NCBI RefSeq assembly: GCF_034932185.1
Contig: NZ_JAYGHW010000003.1
Coordinates: forward strand, 1-64,000
Source of the DNA: Spirulina sp034932185
GTDB lineage: Bacteria > Cyanobacteriota > Cyanobacteriia > Cyanobacteriales > Spirulinaceae
DNA length: 64,000 nt
Reading direction: 5' to 3'
In this document: positions 1-9,239 of the stretch, one piece after another
Position numbering within the stretch: position 1 is the stretch's first letter
Layout of the letters: each line of letters starts with the position of its first letter
Made by a program: the position numbers and the translations under genes
Notes under the pieces: model-generated
What the model saw: the letters and a program-made list of their open reading frames with translations, nothing else
What the model was told of the DNA's origin: nothing
The model's database searches: none

Positions 1-15
1 TGATTCACAGCGAGG

Positions 16-3000
16 ATGAGGATGAAGGATTTAGGGATCAGGGGTTTGGGGTTGGGGGTAATGATTGCCCTCCTTTCTAATTCAGTCGCACAGGGGCAAT
101 TGTTGCCGGATCAGACGTTGGGGGGGGAAAGCTCGCGCATTGTTCCCCTGTGTGCAACGGTGGATCAGATTCAAGGGGGGGCGATCCGGGGGATGAACCT
201 GTTCCACAGTTTTGAGGCTTTTAATGTGGAGGCGGGGCGGGGGGTGTTTTTCCAAAACCCGGAGGCGATCGCCAATATTCTCACCCGTGTTACGGGGGGC
301 GATCCCTCTCGCATTTTCGGGACGTTGGGGGTGTTGGGGGATGCGAATTTATATCTGATTAACCCCAATGGGATCATTTTTGGAGAGCAGGCCCAACTTG
401 ATATTCGCGGTTCTTTTTTCGCCACAACCGCCGCGAGTATTCCTTTGGGGGAAGAGGGCCTGTTTAGTGCGACGCAGCCGGAAATGAGTAATCTCATTGC
501 CGTTGATCCCGGTGCGCTGTTTTTGAATCAATTGGCCCAGCAAAGCCGGATTGAGAATCGTTGAGCGTTGCAGGTGGGGGGGGATCTCACTTTGGCGGCG
601 GGACAGTTGGATCTAGAGGGGCAGTTACGGGCCGGGGGAAATTTAACGCTTCAGGGTGGGGAGGGGTTAAAGATTCGCGATACGGTGGATCAGCCGTTTT
701 TAGCCGTTGCGGGCCAGAATTTAACCCTGGAAAGTCAGCACATTGATATTTTCGCCCTCAATCATGGGGAGAGTGAAATCGTGGCGGGGGGGGATTTGGT
801 GCTGCGATCGCCCCTCCCGGTGTTAGGCGATGCCCATTATTTTGCCGGGGGCAATTTCCGCATTGAGGAGCCGGGGGGCGAGTTGGGTCAGTTGGAAAGC
901 CCCAATGATCCGGTGATTCGGGCGCGGGGGGATGTGAGTATGGCAGGCTATACAGGGGCCTCGCTCCATATTCTCGCGGCGGGTAATGTGACAATCCCCG
1001 GCACGATTCGGATTACCGGAGCAGATTTTGTCAACGGTTTAATCGAAACGGTGACGCTTTCCGATGGTTCAACGCTGAATATTAACGGCAAGACTCAGCC
1101 CACCCTCGATATTCGCGCCGGGATGAATTTGGGAGCGATCGCCTCCACCATTAACCCCGGCAGTCTAGCAACGATCAGTAATCCCAACAATCCCCAAGGC
1201 TCAAACATCACCCTCGGCACTGTGACCGGAGAAGGTGGATTGTTTGGAGATCCTATTCAAGTGTTTTTAACCAATCAATATCAAGCCAATGCCAATTTAC
1301 CGGCGGGCAATATCACGGTGAATAGTATCAGCACCAGTACGGGATCTTTTAGCTTCTCCTCTGCTGGCAATATCACCATCGATAGCCGGGGAAATCTCAA
1401 CGTCACAACATTGAGTACAGATTCTTTTTTTGAAGGTGCGGGCAATATGCGCTTGATTGCCCAAGGCAATACCAACGTTGGCACAATCAATGCTAGTTCT
1501 GGTTTCAGTGATGCGGGAGATGTGAATATTACCGCTCAGGGAGATATTGCGATCGCCAATTTGAGCGAGGTTTCCAGTGGGTTCACCACAGGAGGAAACC
1601 TAAAACTCACTGCTGGAGGGTCAGTCCAAACAGGAGAAATTGATCTGTTCGGCTTTGGTGGGAATGGTGGAACTTTAGACATCCAGGCAGGCAGCAACAT
1701 TACCACTCAAAAAATTGATGGACTGACCTCCGGCGGAATAGGGGCAATGGTAACGATGCAAGCCGGGGGTGCAATCAATGCGGCAGCGATTGATACGTTT
1801 TCGAGAAATATTCAAGGGGGCAATGTTGAATTGCGAGCGGCGGGCAATATCAATGTCACTCAAATCAACCGCCTCAGCGAGGCGACTGATCCCAACTTTT
1901 TTGTTCAAAACGGCAACATCACCCTCAACAGCACCCAAGGCGGCATCAATGCCGGCCCCCTCTTTAGTAGCGCCACCCAAACCAATGGCGGCAACGTCGT
2001 AATTACCGCCCGCAACACCGTCACCACAGGAGGAATTGCTGCCTTTGGCACTGGTGTTAATCGCTCCGCTGGGGAAATTAATATCCACACAACCCATGGA
2101 GATTTGAATCTCAGTAGTGGCGAATTAAATACCGGCGCAGGAACCAATAGTCGAAACGGTGGGGAGATTAGCCTCAGGAGCGATCGCGGCAACATCAACT
2201 TAGGATCCATGAATACCTCCGGCGGCCTCAACGGCGGCGGCGGCAATGTCACCGTCCAAGCCGGGGGAGCCGTCACAATGCTACGGGAAGAAATTTTTGG
2301 CCAAACCCGTGGCCCTGCCCAAGCAGGCAATGTCGTGATTGAGGCCGCAACCTTTCGATTAGCCGAAGGCGCAAGAATCACCTCCAGTACAAGGGGGGCT
2401 GGCAATGCTGGGAATATCCGGATCAACACCAGCGGCGCAATCAACCTAGATGGAACGCTGACCAATGGCAACAACGCCGCAATTTTCAGCAATGCTATTG
2501 CGGGATCTACCGGCCAAGGGGGGATCATCACCCTCGAAGGCAGCACCATCGCCCTCAACAACGGAGCGCAAATTTCCACCAGTACCAATAGCTCCGGCAA
2601 CGCTGGCAATATTAACTTGCGGGCAGGCGATCGCCTCATCATCCAAGGATCTAACGGCGCAATTTCCAGCGGCGTATTTAGTGAAGTCAATATCAATGCC
2701 AACAACGCCAGCGGCGGCGTTATCACCGCTAACGCCCCCATCATTACCCTCAACAATGGCGGCGTAATGACTGTCAACACCCGTGGCTTAGGGGATGGCG
2801 GCAGTATTATCCTCAATGGCCAAGAGATCACCTTTAGCGGCGTTGGGGCCAATGGCTTGAATAGTGGCTTGCTCAGTACTGTGCAACCCCTAGGCATTGG
2901 CAGTGGTGGCCAAATTCAAATCAACACCACCAACCTCAATATTTTCAATGGGGCGCAGGTCAATTCCCGCACCGAAGGCCGGGGCAATGCCGGGGTGATC

Positions 3001-3960
3001 GGCATTACAGCCGGGGGAAACACCACCATCAGCGGTGGGTTTCTTCTCAGTGATGTGGCCAGCAACGCAGTTGGTACGGGGGGCAATATTAATCTTCGTA
3101 GTGGCAACCTCGTCCTGACCAATCAAGGCAATATTTCCACCAATAGCCTTGCCACTGGTCGCGCTGGCAATATCACCCTCAACATCACCAATCGTTTCGA
3201 CAGCAACAAGAGTTCCATCACTGCCACCTCCAGCCAATCTGGGGGCGGCGATTTAACTATTAATGCGCGGGATACCCGCCTGCGCAATGGTAGCCTGATC
3301 AGTACCAGCGTTTTTGATGGCACAGGCGGCGGCGGCAATATCAATATTGATTCCTATATTTTCATTGCCCTCGAAGATAGTGATATTCTCGCCAATGCCT
3401 TTCGGGGTGATGGGGGCAATATTCGCATTAATTCGGCGGCGTTTTTGGCGGATTTCTTCTCCAGTGGGGCGGCCTTTTTCGTCGGCAATACCGGCGATTT
3501 TAGTCAGTTTCGCGGCAATAATCGGGTGGATATTTCCGCCTCCTCTACCTTTGGCCGTAGCGGTCAAGTCTTTACCCCCGATTTTACCTTTTTACAAAAC
3601 TCCCTCTCTGCTCTAGATGACCGTTTTGCCAATGTTGCCGATGCTTTGCGGGGCAGTTGCATCAGCCGCCAAAATGAGCAACAGGGTAGTTTTGTCGTCA
3701 CCGGAACCGGGGGAATGCCGGTGAATCCCAATGATCCCCTCCAGGGACAGTATGGCGCAAGCCAGGTGCGATCGCTCGGCGAAAATATCACCACAATGCC
3801 CAGTCAAACCACTACCCCCACTCCCCAATGGCAACGGGGGCAAGCAGTAACAGAGGCGGCGGGGATTCTGGTGACACCCACAGGGGAAATGGTGCTAGCC
3901 ACGGCTCCCCAATTGCGGGCGATGCAAACTGCTAATGCCTTGATCTGTACGGTAGATTAA
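16..3960 (+). pseudogene. Two-partner-secretion filamentous haemagglutinin-like exoprotein, interrupted by in-frame TGA
   Basis: The reading frame is open over 1,314 codons apart from one TGA at 562-564. The first 182 codons carry a signal peptide (hydrophobic residues about 10-25, ending SVAQG) and the TPS secretion domain with its NPNGI motif at residues 116-120. After the stop the same frame continues for more than 1,100 codons of glycine/asparagine-rich beta-helix repeats (GGNINL, GNAGNI types). It ends in the tail usual for cyanobacterial members (GSCISRQNEQQGSF, then VTGTGGMPVNP). The protein would be exported by an outer-membrane TpsB partner, which is not in the window. The frame is unchanged across the stop, so this is a nonsense change or sequence error, not a frameshift. 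A second ATG lies two codons in. Assignment to the family is firm; whether the gene is dead is inference. Confidence 0.85.
562..564 (+). other. In-frame TGA interrupting the haemagglutinin-like gene
   Basis: The codon run reads GAG-AAT-CGT-TGA-GCG-TTG-CAG. The stop sits where the secretion domain normally passes straight into the repeat region. A restart at TTG 568 would give a protein with no signal peptide. No Shine-Dalgarno sequence precedes that TTG. Confidence 0.9.
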
Positions 3961-3965
3961 CCCTC

Positions 3966-4076
3966 CTAGTTCATCCGGGAGGCAAACCAAAAGGCTAAAA
4001 TCACCGTACAGATGAAGAGAAAGGTGCAGAACAGATCTACCCAGGTGTGCCAGGTTTGGGAGTGAATCAGAGTCAT
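3966..4076 (-). CDS. Candidate 36-residue single-span membrane protein
   Basis: A minus-strand ATG opens 36 codons. A soluble, Trp-rich start (HSQTWHTWVDL) is followed by one hydrophobic helix (FCTFLFICTVILAFWFAS) and a short basic end (RMN). That layout matches the tiny single-helix subunits common in cyanobacterial photosynthetic and NDH complexes, but I do not recognise the family. AGGA directly abuts the ATG, which is too close for a normal ribosome site. It faces away from the DUF362 gene and fills most of an otherwise empty 229-bp gap. Confidence 0.4.
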   Translation of the reverse strand: MTLIHSQTWHTWVDLFCTFLFICTVILAFWFASRMN

Positions 4077-4189
4077 TCCTGTGGGGGAGAAACTAGCTTA
4101 ATGGTATCAGATTGGACTGATGATGATAGCAGTTTATGCGTTAAGGGCATGAACTCTAAACCCACAGCCTTCACCTACAATGGAGGGCA

Positions 4190-5170
4190 ATGATCTTTCC
4201 CCTGTCAGCCATGCCCATTGTAAGCCTCCTCCCTGTATCTAGCTATGATGCTGATCTGCTGAGAGCGAAATTAGCGGAACTCCTCGCCCCCTTTGGCGGC
4301 ATGGAGGCAATCGTGAAAAAGGGCGATCGCGTCCTCCTTAAGCCCAACTTACTCACCGGCAGCCGCCCCGGTCAAGAATGTATCACCCGCCCCGAACTGG
4401 TGGCTGTTGTGGCGGAAGCTGTGATCGCTGTTGGGGGGAAACCCTTTATGGGGGATAGTCCAGCTTTTGGAACCGCTAAAGGGGTGGCCCGTAGTAATGG
4501 GTATTTGCCGATGTTACAGGATTTAGGGATTCCCGTAGTGGAATTTCACGGCCAACGTTACGAGGTGGCTGCTGCGGAATTTAACCATCTCCGCCTCAGT
4601 AAAGAAGTAATGGATGCGGATGTGGTGATTAATCTGCCTAAGGTGAAATCCCATTGTCAACTGACCCTCACCTTGGGCGTGAAAAACCTGTTTGGTTGTG
4701 TGCCGGGAAAAATGAAAGCTTGGTGGCATTTGGAAGCGGGGAAAGATGCGGCCCGGTTTGGGGAAATGTTGGTACAAACCGCAGCGGCGATCGCCCCCAA
4801 TTTAACAATTATTGATGGCATTATTGGCCATGAAGGCAATGGCCCCAGCGGCGGAGAACCTCGGCATTTGGGGATTTTGGGAGCAACAGATCAGGTATTT
4901 GCGGGCGATCGCGCTTTTGCTACGATCCTTGGTGTTGACCCCGATACCGTCCCCACCCTCGCCGCTGCCCAACGGTTAGGACTGACTCCCCCTTGGGAGG
5001 AAATTAGATTTCCCCACGCTCAACCGAAGGATCTGGCTATCTCTGATTGGCGGCTTTCTGATCATCTTGTGCCTATTGATTTCGGCGCACCCCGAATCTT
5101 AAAATCCACATTCAAACATCTTTATATTCGTTGGATTAAAGAACCCATTGCCGCCTATCGTCGGGGTTAA
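4190..5170 (+). CDS. DUF362 domain protein
   Basis: The 326-residue protein belongs to the DUF362 family. It has the conserved early segment VLLKPNLL, the GGKPFMGDSPAFGT region, and the signature NLPKVKSHCQLTLTLGVKNL, followed by GxVPGKMK. Unlike many archaeal and anaerobe members it carries no C-terminal ferredoxin domain. No enzymatic role is established for this stand-alone form. ATG 4190 has GGAGGG two bases upstream, which is very close; ATG 4211 (MPIVSLLP) is the alternative. The next gene starts 47 bp downstream on the same strand, so co-transcription is likely. Confidence 0.8.
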   Translation: MIFPLSAMPIVSLLPVSSYDADLLRAKLAELLAPFGGMEAIVKKGDRVLLKPNLLTGSRPGQECITRPELVAVVAEAVIAVGGKPFMGDSPAFGTAKGVARSNGYLPMLQDLGIPVVEFHGQRYEVAAAEFNHLRLSKEVMDADVVINLPKVKSHCQLTLTLGVKNLFGCVPGKMKAWWHLEAGKDAARFGEMLVQTAAAIAPNLTIIDGIIGHEGNGPSGGEPRHLGILGATDQVFAGDRAFATILGVDPDTVPTLAAAQRLGLTPPWEEIRFPHAQPKDLAISDWRLSDHLVPIDFGAPRILKSTFKHLYIRWIKEPIAAYRRG

Positions 5171-5217
5171 TCGCAGGGAAAAAAGTGCTACCTTGAATAG
5201 ATCACAACCGTTGAAAT

Positions 5218-6228
5218 ATGATGGAACTGCTGCACCGGATTCGCTGTTCTTTGCCTGTGGCGATCGCTCTCCTCTGTGGGGGAAGTTTACCGGCGATCGC
5301 CCAAACCGCTCAAACCACGATGCGCATTCTCACCATCGGCGATCTTCCCTATAGCGAAGCGGAAGAAGATGAGATGAATACGACGCTGCGCCGGGCGATC
5401 CAAACTGGAGAATTTCCCTTTGTAATCCACTATGGCGATCTGAAAAGTGGGGGTGAATCCTGCACCGATCGCCTCCTCACAATCCGCCGTAATGATATCT
5501 GGAACCTCCACCCCGGCCGGGTTTTTTATACCCCTGGAGATAATGAATGGACAGATTGCGATCGCCCCTCCCTCACCCAACGCTTTTCAGAACTGGAAAG
5601 ACTCGCTTTTCTCCGTCAACTCTTTTTTAGCCAACCCCTGGATCTCCCCCCAGAATGGGACTATCAACAGCAGCCTTTATTCCCCGAAAATGCCCGTTGG
5701 CGACAGGGGGAAATACTATTCCTCACGCTCCATATTGTGGGAACCAATAATGGTCGCCACGAAATTTTATTAGATGATCCAGAGATGGCGATCGCCCAAG
5801 TGGAAGCCCGTGATCAAGCCAATCGCGTTTGGTTGCAAGCCGCCTTTGAAGATGCAACCCAAAAGCCCACCCGTGCTGTAATGATCACAACCCAAGCAGA
5901 TCTCAGCGATGGTCATGGGGAAGAACCTTGTACTGCTAAAAACCCGACGGATTGCAATGGTTATCTCGCCCTCCGGACGCAACTCACCACGCTAGCATCC
6001 CAGTTTGAAAAACCCGTTTTATTGGTTCATGGTGACACAAATCCCTATTGTTTAGACCAAGGTTTTGGCGGTTCCCAAGCACCCAATCTTTGGCGGCTCA
6101 ATGCTTGGGGCGATTTCCAAACCCCCACCGATGCTACTGAAATTTTGATCCAGCCTGATGATCAAGATCAACCTTTTGTTGTGGAAACTTTACTGCACCG
6201 GCAAAAGCCAACTGTAGGTTGTGAATGA
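5218..6228 (+). CDS. Exported calcineurin-like metallophosphoesterase-type protein
   Basis: The 336-residue product has a signal peptide (residues 1-29, cleavage after AIA/Q). The mature part begins with RILTIGDLPYS. It then shows HYGDLKSGG (residues 71-79), FYTPGDNEWTDCDR (about 103-116) and, near the end, LLVHGDTNPYC. These match the order of metal-binding blocks in calcineurin-like phosphoesterases (GD, GDxxxxG, GDNE in place of GNHE, and a late His motif). The first block lacks the usual GDxH histidine, so catalytic activity is uncertain. It is probably periplasmic and its substrate is unknown. It may share a transcript with the DUF362 gene upstream. A 28-bp-family palindrome lies just past its stop and may end transcription. 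Confidence 0.65.
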   Translation: MMELLHRIRCSLPVAIALLCGGSLPAIAQTAQTTMRILTIGDLPYSEAEEDEMNTTLRRAIQTGEFPFVIHYGDLKSGGESCTDRLLTIRRNDIWNLHPGRVFYTPGDNEWTDCDRPSLTQRFSELERLAFLRQLFFSQPLDLPPEWDYQQQPLFPENARWRQGEILFLTLHIVGTNNGRHEILLDDPEMAIAQVEARDQANRVWLQAAFEDATQKPTRAVMITTQADLSDGHGEEPCTAKNPTDCNGYLALRTQLTTLASQFEKPVLLVHGDTNPYCLDQGFGGSQAPNLWRLNAWGDFQTPTDATEILIQPDDQDQPFVVETLLHRQKPTVGCE

Positions 6229-6242
6229 GCTTCCTTGGTTCT

Positions 6243-6266
6243 GGGGTGAAAAATTTTTCGCCCCTA
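6243..6266. repeat. Dispersed GTAGGGGCGAAAAA palindrome, copy 1
   Basis: A GGGGTGAAAAA arm is mirrored by TTTTTCGCCCCTAC. It lies between convergent genes (phosphoesterase and SLC13 transporter) and is followed by TTTT on the plus strand, so it may act as a bidirectional terminator. Confidence 0.85.
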
Positions 6267-6286
6267 CTTTTCCCTTGATTGGAAGA

Positions 6287-8086
6287 TCAAGGTTGTAGGC
6301 CGTAGAAGAAAATGATTAAGGCTGGGGTGGCGAAGGTTTGGATGCAGGTGAGGGGCGCACCAATGCGGGTGAAATCAAAAAAGCGATAACCCCCTGGGCC
6401 ATAAACCATCGTATTGGTTTGGTAGCCGATGGGAGTCATGTAACTGTTAGAAGCGGCAAACATTGCCGTAAACATAAAAGCAAAGGGGTTTAAGCCTAAG
6501 GTGTTGGCCACCGCCGCCGCAATGGGTAACATTAACAAAACCGATGCATTGTTAGAAAGGATTTCTGTTAATAATGCTGTTGATAAATAAAACATCACTA
6601 ACAGCCAATACCCGGAAAAATTCCCCGAAAATACCAATAACTGATCTGCAATCCACTGCGTTGCCCCCGACTGCTCCATGGCTGTACCGAGGGGGATTAA
6701 TCCCGCTAATAAAAAGATAATATCCCAACGCACTGCCCCATAAATTTCCCCCGGTTTTAAACAGCCTGTTAATACCATTAAAACAACACCCGCTAAAGCA
6801 CTCACCAAAATAGGCATAATATCAAAAGCAGCCGTGAGGACAACGACGAGGCCGATAAGTATGGCGATCGCTGCTTTATTTTGGCGCATCATCTCCACAT
6901 CTCGCTCTTCCAATACCAACAATTCCCGCGTTGTTTGTAACCCGATAAAACTCTGTTTTGGCCCCTGCACTAGCAGCACATCCCCAAACCGCAACGGCAC
7001 ACGACCAAACCGGCCCCGCACCACCTCCGCCCCCCGCCGAATTGCCAACACTGTTAAGTTATACCGCTGGCGAAACCGCATTTCCTTCAACGTTGTCCCC
7101 ACGAGGCGAGAATTGGACATGATCAACACCTCAGCCATTTTCTCTTCCCCAGATTCTAAATCCGTGGTGAGCGAGTCCTTAAACTTAACATCGGGGAGAA
7201 TATCTAAACCCTGTTGTTCACGAATTTTCAGCAACTCCTGCCGCGAGCTACGCACGACTAAAATATCCCCAATGCTGATCACTTTATCCGCTAAAGGGGG
7301 TGAAAATCTTGTCCCTTGGCGAATAATTTCCAACACATCTAAATCAAACTTGCGTTGAATTTGGCTAGCTTGGAGTGTAGTCCCCACCAGAATGGATTGT
7401 GGCGTGACTAAAACTTCCGTGACATAATCTTTCAAGTTGTAATCATCGACGATCAAATTACCGGCGGAAGACTTGCGATCGGGCAAAATCCGGGGCGCGA
7501 AAATGGTCAAGTATGTTAAGCCAATGGCAAACACACAAAGACCCAACTGTGTAAACTGAAAAATGCTAAACTCACCATAACCAAGCTTTGCAGAAAGACC
7601 GCTGGCGAGAATGTTGGTTGAAGTACCAATTAGGGTCAGCATTCCTCCCAAAATAGAGAGGTAAGAAAGAGGAATTAAAACTTTAGAAACAGAGATTTTT
7701 TGCTGTTTGCACCAATCTTCAATAATTGGTAATAGGATCGCCACCACCGCAGTATTGTTTAAAAATGCAGAAATGGGGCCGACTAACAACCCCATGGCTA
7801 AAATTTGGCGGTTGGGACTATGGCCCCCCAAGCGGATCAGCAGTTTTTTAATAAACTGAATGGCTCCGGTTTTAGCAATGCCAGCACTGAGGATAAACAT
7901 CGCCATCACGGTAATGGTAGCACTGTTGCCAAACCCCGCAATACCCTGTTCTGGAGTGACTAATTTTAAGACCATTAAGCTCACCATAATGATGATGGCA
8001 ATCAGGTCAACGGGTAAAAGTTCTGTGATGAATAATAGTAAGGCTGCGGCAACAACAGCCAAGGTTAAAATCATATTCATGGGCAT
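6287..8086 (-). CDS. SLC13/DASS-family transporter with two RCK-C domains
   Basis: A 599-residue membrane protein with the divided architecture of SLC13 permeases. The first transport half includes FGNSATITVMAMFILSAG, FLNNTAVVAILLPI and LIGTSTNIL. Two tandem TrkA-C (RCK-C) cytoplasmic domains follow (about residues 215-285 and 310-380). The second transport half carries SNNASVLLMLPIA and NSYMTPIGYQTNTMVYGPGG. Related proteins move sulfate or dicarboxylates with sodium; the substrate cannot be told here. I chose ATG 8086 (MPMNMILTL): GAGGA precedes it at about 8 bases, and it avoids the 38-bp overlap with the epimerase gene that ATG 8134 would cause. It is probably co-transcribed with that epimerase. 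Confidence 0.85.
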   Translation of the reverse strand: MPMNMILTLAVVAAALLLFITELLPVDLIAIIIMVSLMVLKLVTPEQGIAGFGNSATITVMAMFILSAGIAKTGAIQFIKKLLIRLGGHSPNRQILAMGLLVGPISAFLNNTAVVAILLPIIEDWCKQQKISVSKVLIPLSYLSILGGMLTLIGTSTNILASGLSAKLGYGEFSIFQFTQLGLCVFAIGLTYLTIFAPRILPDRKSSAGNLIVDDYNLKDYVTEVLVTPQSILVGTTLQASQIQRKFDLDVLEIIRQGTRFSPPLADKVISIGDILVVRSSRQELLKIREQQGLDILPDVKFKDSLTTDLESGEEKMAEVLIMSNSRLVGTTLKEMRFRQRYNLTVLAIRRGAEVVRGRFGRVPLRFGDVLLVQGPKQSFIGLQTTRELLVLEERDVEMMRQNKAAIAILIGLVVVLTAAFDIMPILVSALAGVVLMVLTGCLKPGEIYGAVRWDIIFLLAGLIPLGTAMEQSGATQWIADQLLVFSGNFSGYWLLVMFYLSTALLTEILSNNASVLLMLPIAAAVANTLGLNPFAFMFTAMFAASNSYMTPIGYQTNTMVYGPGGYRFFDFTRIGAPLTCIQTFATPALIIFFYGLQP

Positions 8087-8096
8087 TGAATAATCC

Positions 8097-9098
8097 TCAG
8101 CATCCAGCGGGGGGGGTGATTTGATGATAGTCACAATACCAGGTGACGAAACGGGCTAAACCTTCGGCGAGGGGGGTACTGGGGCTAAAGCCCACATCCT
8201 GCCTCAGGTCTTCGACATCGGCATAGGTGCGAGGCACATCCCCCGGCTGCATGGGGAGCATATTTTTCACTGCCTTGCGCCCTAGACAGGTTTCGAGGAT
8301 TTCAATCATCGTCATCAGTTCAACGGGCTGATGATTGCCGATGTTATAGACTTTGTAGCGGGCTTGGTTGGGGCCTTGGGGTTCAGGGATTTTCGCCATC
8401 ACCCGCACAACGCCTTCAATTACATCGTCAATGTAGGTGAAATCCCGCTGCATTTGGCCGTGATTATAAACATCAATGGGGCGATCGCCTAAGATCGCCT
8501 CGGTAAATTTCCAATAGGCCATATCGGGGCGGCCCCAAGGGCCATAGACGGTGAAGAACCGCAGGCCGGTCATGGGAATATTGTAGAGATGGCTATAGCA
8601 ATGGGCCATCAATTCGTTCGCTTTTTTGGTGGCGGCATAAAGGCTAACGGGGTAGTCCACATTATCCTCGACGGCAAAGGGAACTTTCGGGTTTTGGCCA
8701 TAGACGGAACTAGAAGAAGCATAGACCAAATGTTCTATTTGCTGATGGCGACAGCCTTCGAGGATATTCACAAACCCCACGAGGTTACTATCTACATAGG
8801 CATGGGGGTTTTGGAGGGAATAGCGCACCCCGGCTTGGGCGGCGAGGTGGATAACGGTGGTGAAAGGGCGATCGCCAAACAACCGCACCATTCCCTCCCG
8901 ATCCGCCAAATCCAAGGACATAAACTCAAAATTGGCATGAGGGCGTAACAGGGCCAACCGTGCTTCCTTCAAACTGACCGGATAATAAGCATTGAGATTA
9001 TCCAACCCGATCACGGTTGTTCCAGGGGTTTGGAGCAATCGTTGGCAGAGATGAAAACCCACAAAACCCGCTGCTCCTGTAACCAAAATTGTCGTCAT
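8097..9098 (-). CDS. NAD-dependent epimerase, probable UDP-glucuronate 4-epimerase
   Basis: Extended short-chain dehydrogenase fold. The NAD-binding loop is VTGAAGFVGFHL at the N-terminus, then LDNLNAYYPVSLKEARL, typical of UDP-glucuronate 4-epimerases (CapI/LspL group). The catalytic serine patch is YASSSSVYG and the Tyr-Lys pair is in SLYAATKK. VYGPWGRPDMA and the MQRDFTYIDDV segment also fit. Expected role: interconversion of UDP-glucuronate and UDP-galacturonate for surface polysaccharide. The start at 9098 (MTTILVTG) fits the family; an in-frame ATG at 9125 would add nine residues. The transporter gene follows 10 bp later on the same strand. Confidence 0.85.
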   Translation of the reverse strand: MTTILVTGAAGFVGFHLCQRLLQTPGTTVIGLDNLNAYYPVSLKEARLALLRPHANFEFMSLDLADREGMVRLFGDRPFTTVIHLAAQAGVRYSLQNPHAYVDSNLVGFVNILEGCRHQQIEHLVYASSSSVYGQNPKVPFAVEDNVDYPVSLYAATKKANELMAHCYSHLYNIPMTGLRFFTVYGPWGRPDMAYWKFTEAILGDRPIDVYNHGQMQRDFTYIDDVIEGVVRVMAKIPEPQGPNQARYKVYNIGNHQPVELMTMIEILETCLGRKAVKNMLPMQPGDVPRTYADVEDLRQDVGFSPSTPLAEGLARFVTWYCDYHQITPPAGC

Positions 9099-9143
9099 GG
9101 TGTTTTTAGATAAAATCCGCCTCATCAGATCATTGATGATGAG

Positions 9144-9171
9144 GTAGGGGCGAAAAATTTTTCGCCCCCAC
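9144..9171. repeat. Dispersed palindrome, copy 2
   Basis: GTAGGGGCGAAAAA is mirrored by TTTTTCGCCCCCAC, with one arm mismatch. It lies between the 3' end of pyruvate kinase and the 5' end of the epimerase gene, both on the minus strand. It could end the pyk transcript. Confidence 0.85.
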
Positions 9172-9239
9172 GCCCATTAATTCTACAACCCGATTACCGC
9201 TAATCCAGAAAGAGTGGACTTCCGTCCGCAATACGAACC

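Noticed and set aside
1905..2897. A 330-codon minus-strand open frame inside the haemagglutinin-like gene
   Set aside because: It is antisense to a glycine/asparagine-rich repeat gene and its Pro/Leu-rich product is the expected mirror of those repeats. It has no ribosome site or family motif.
6834..7358. A 174-codon plus-strand frame opposite the SLC13 transporter
   Set aside because: Its Arg/Ser/Thr-rich composition is that of antisense sequence and it lies wholly within a well-supported gene.
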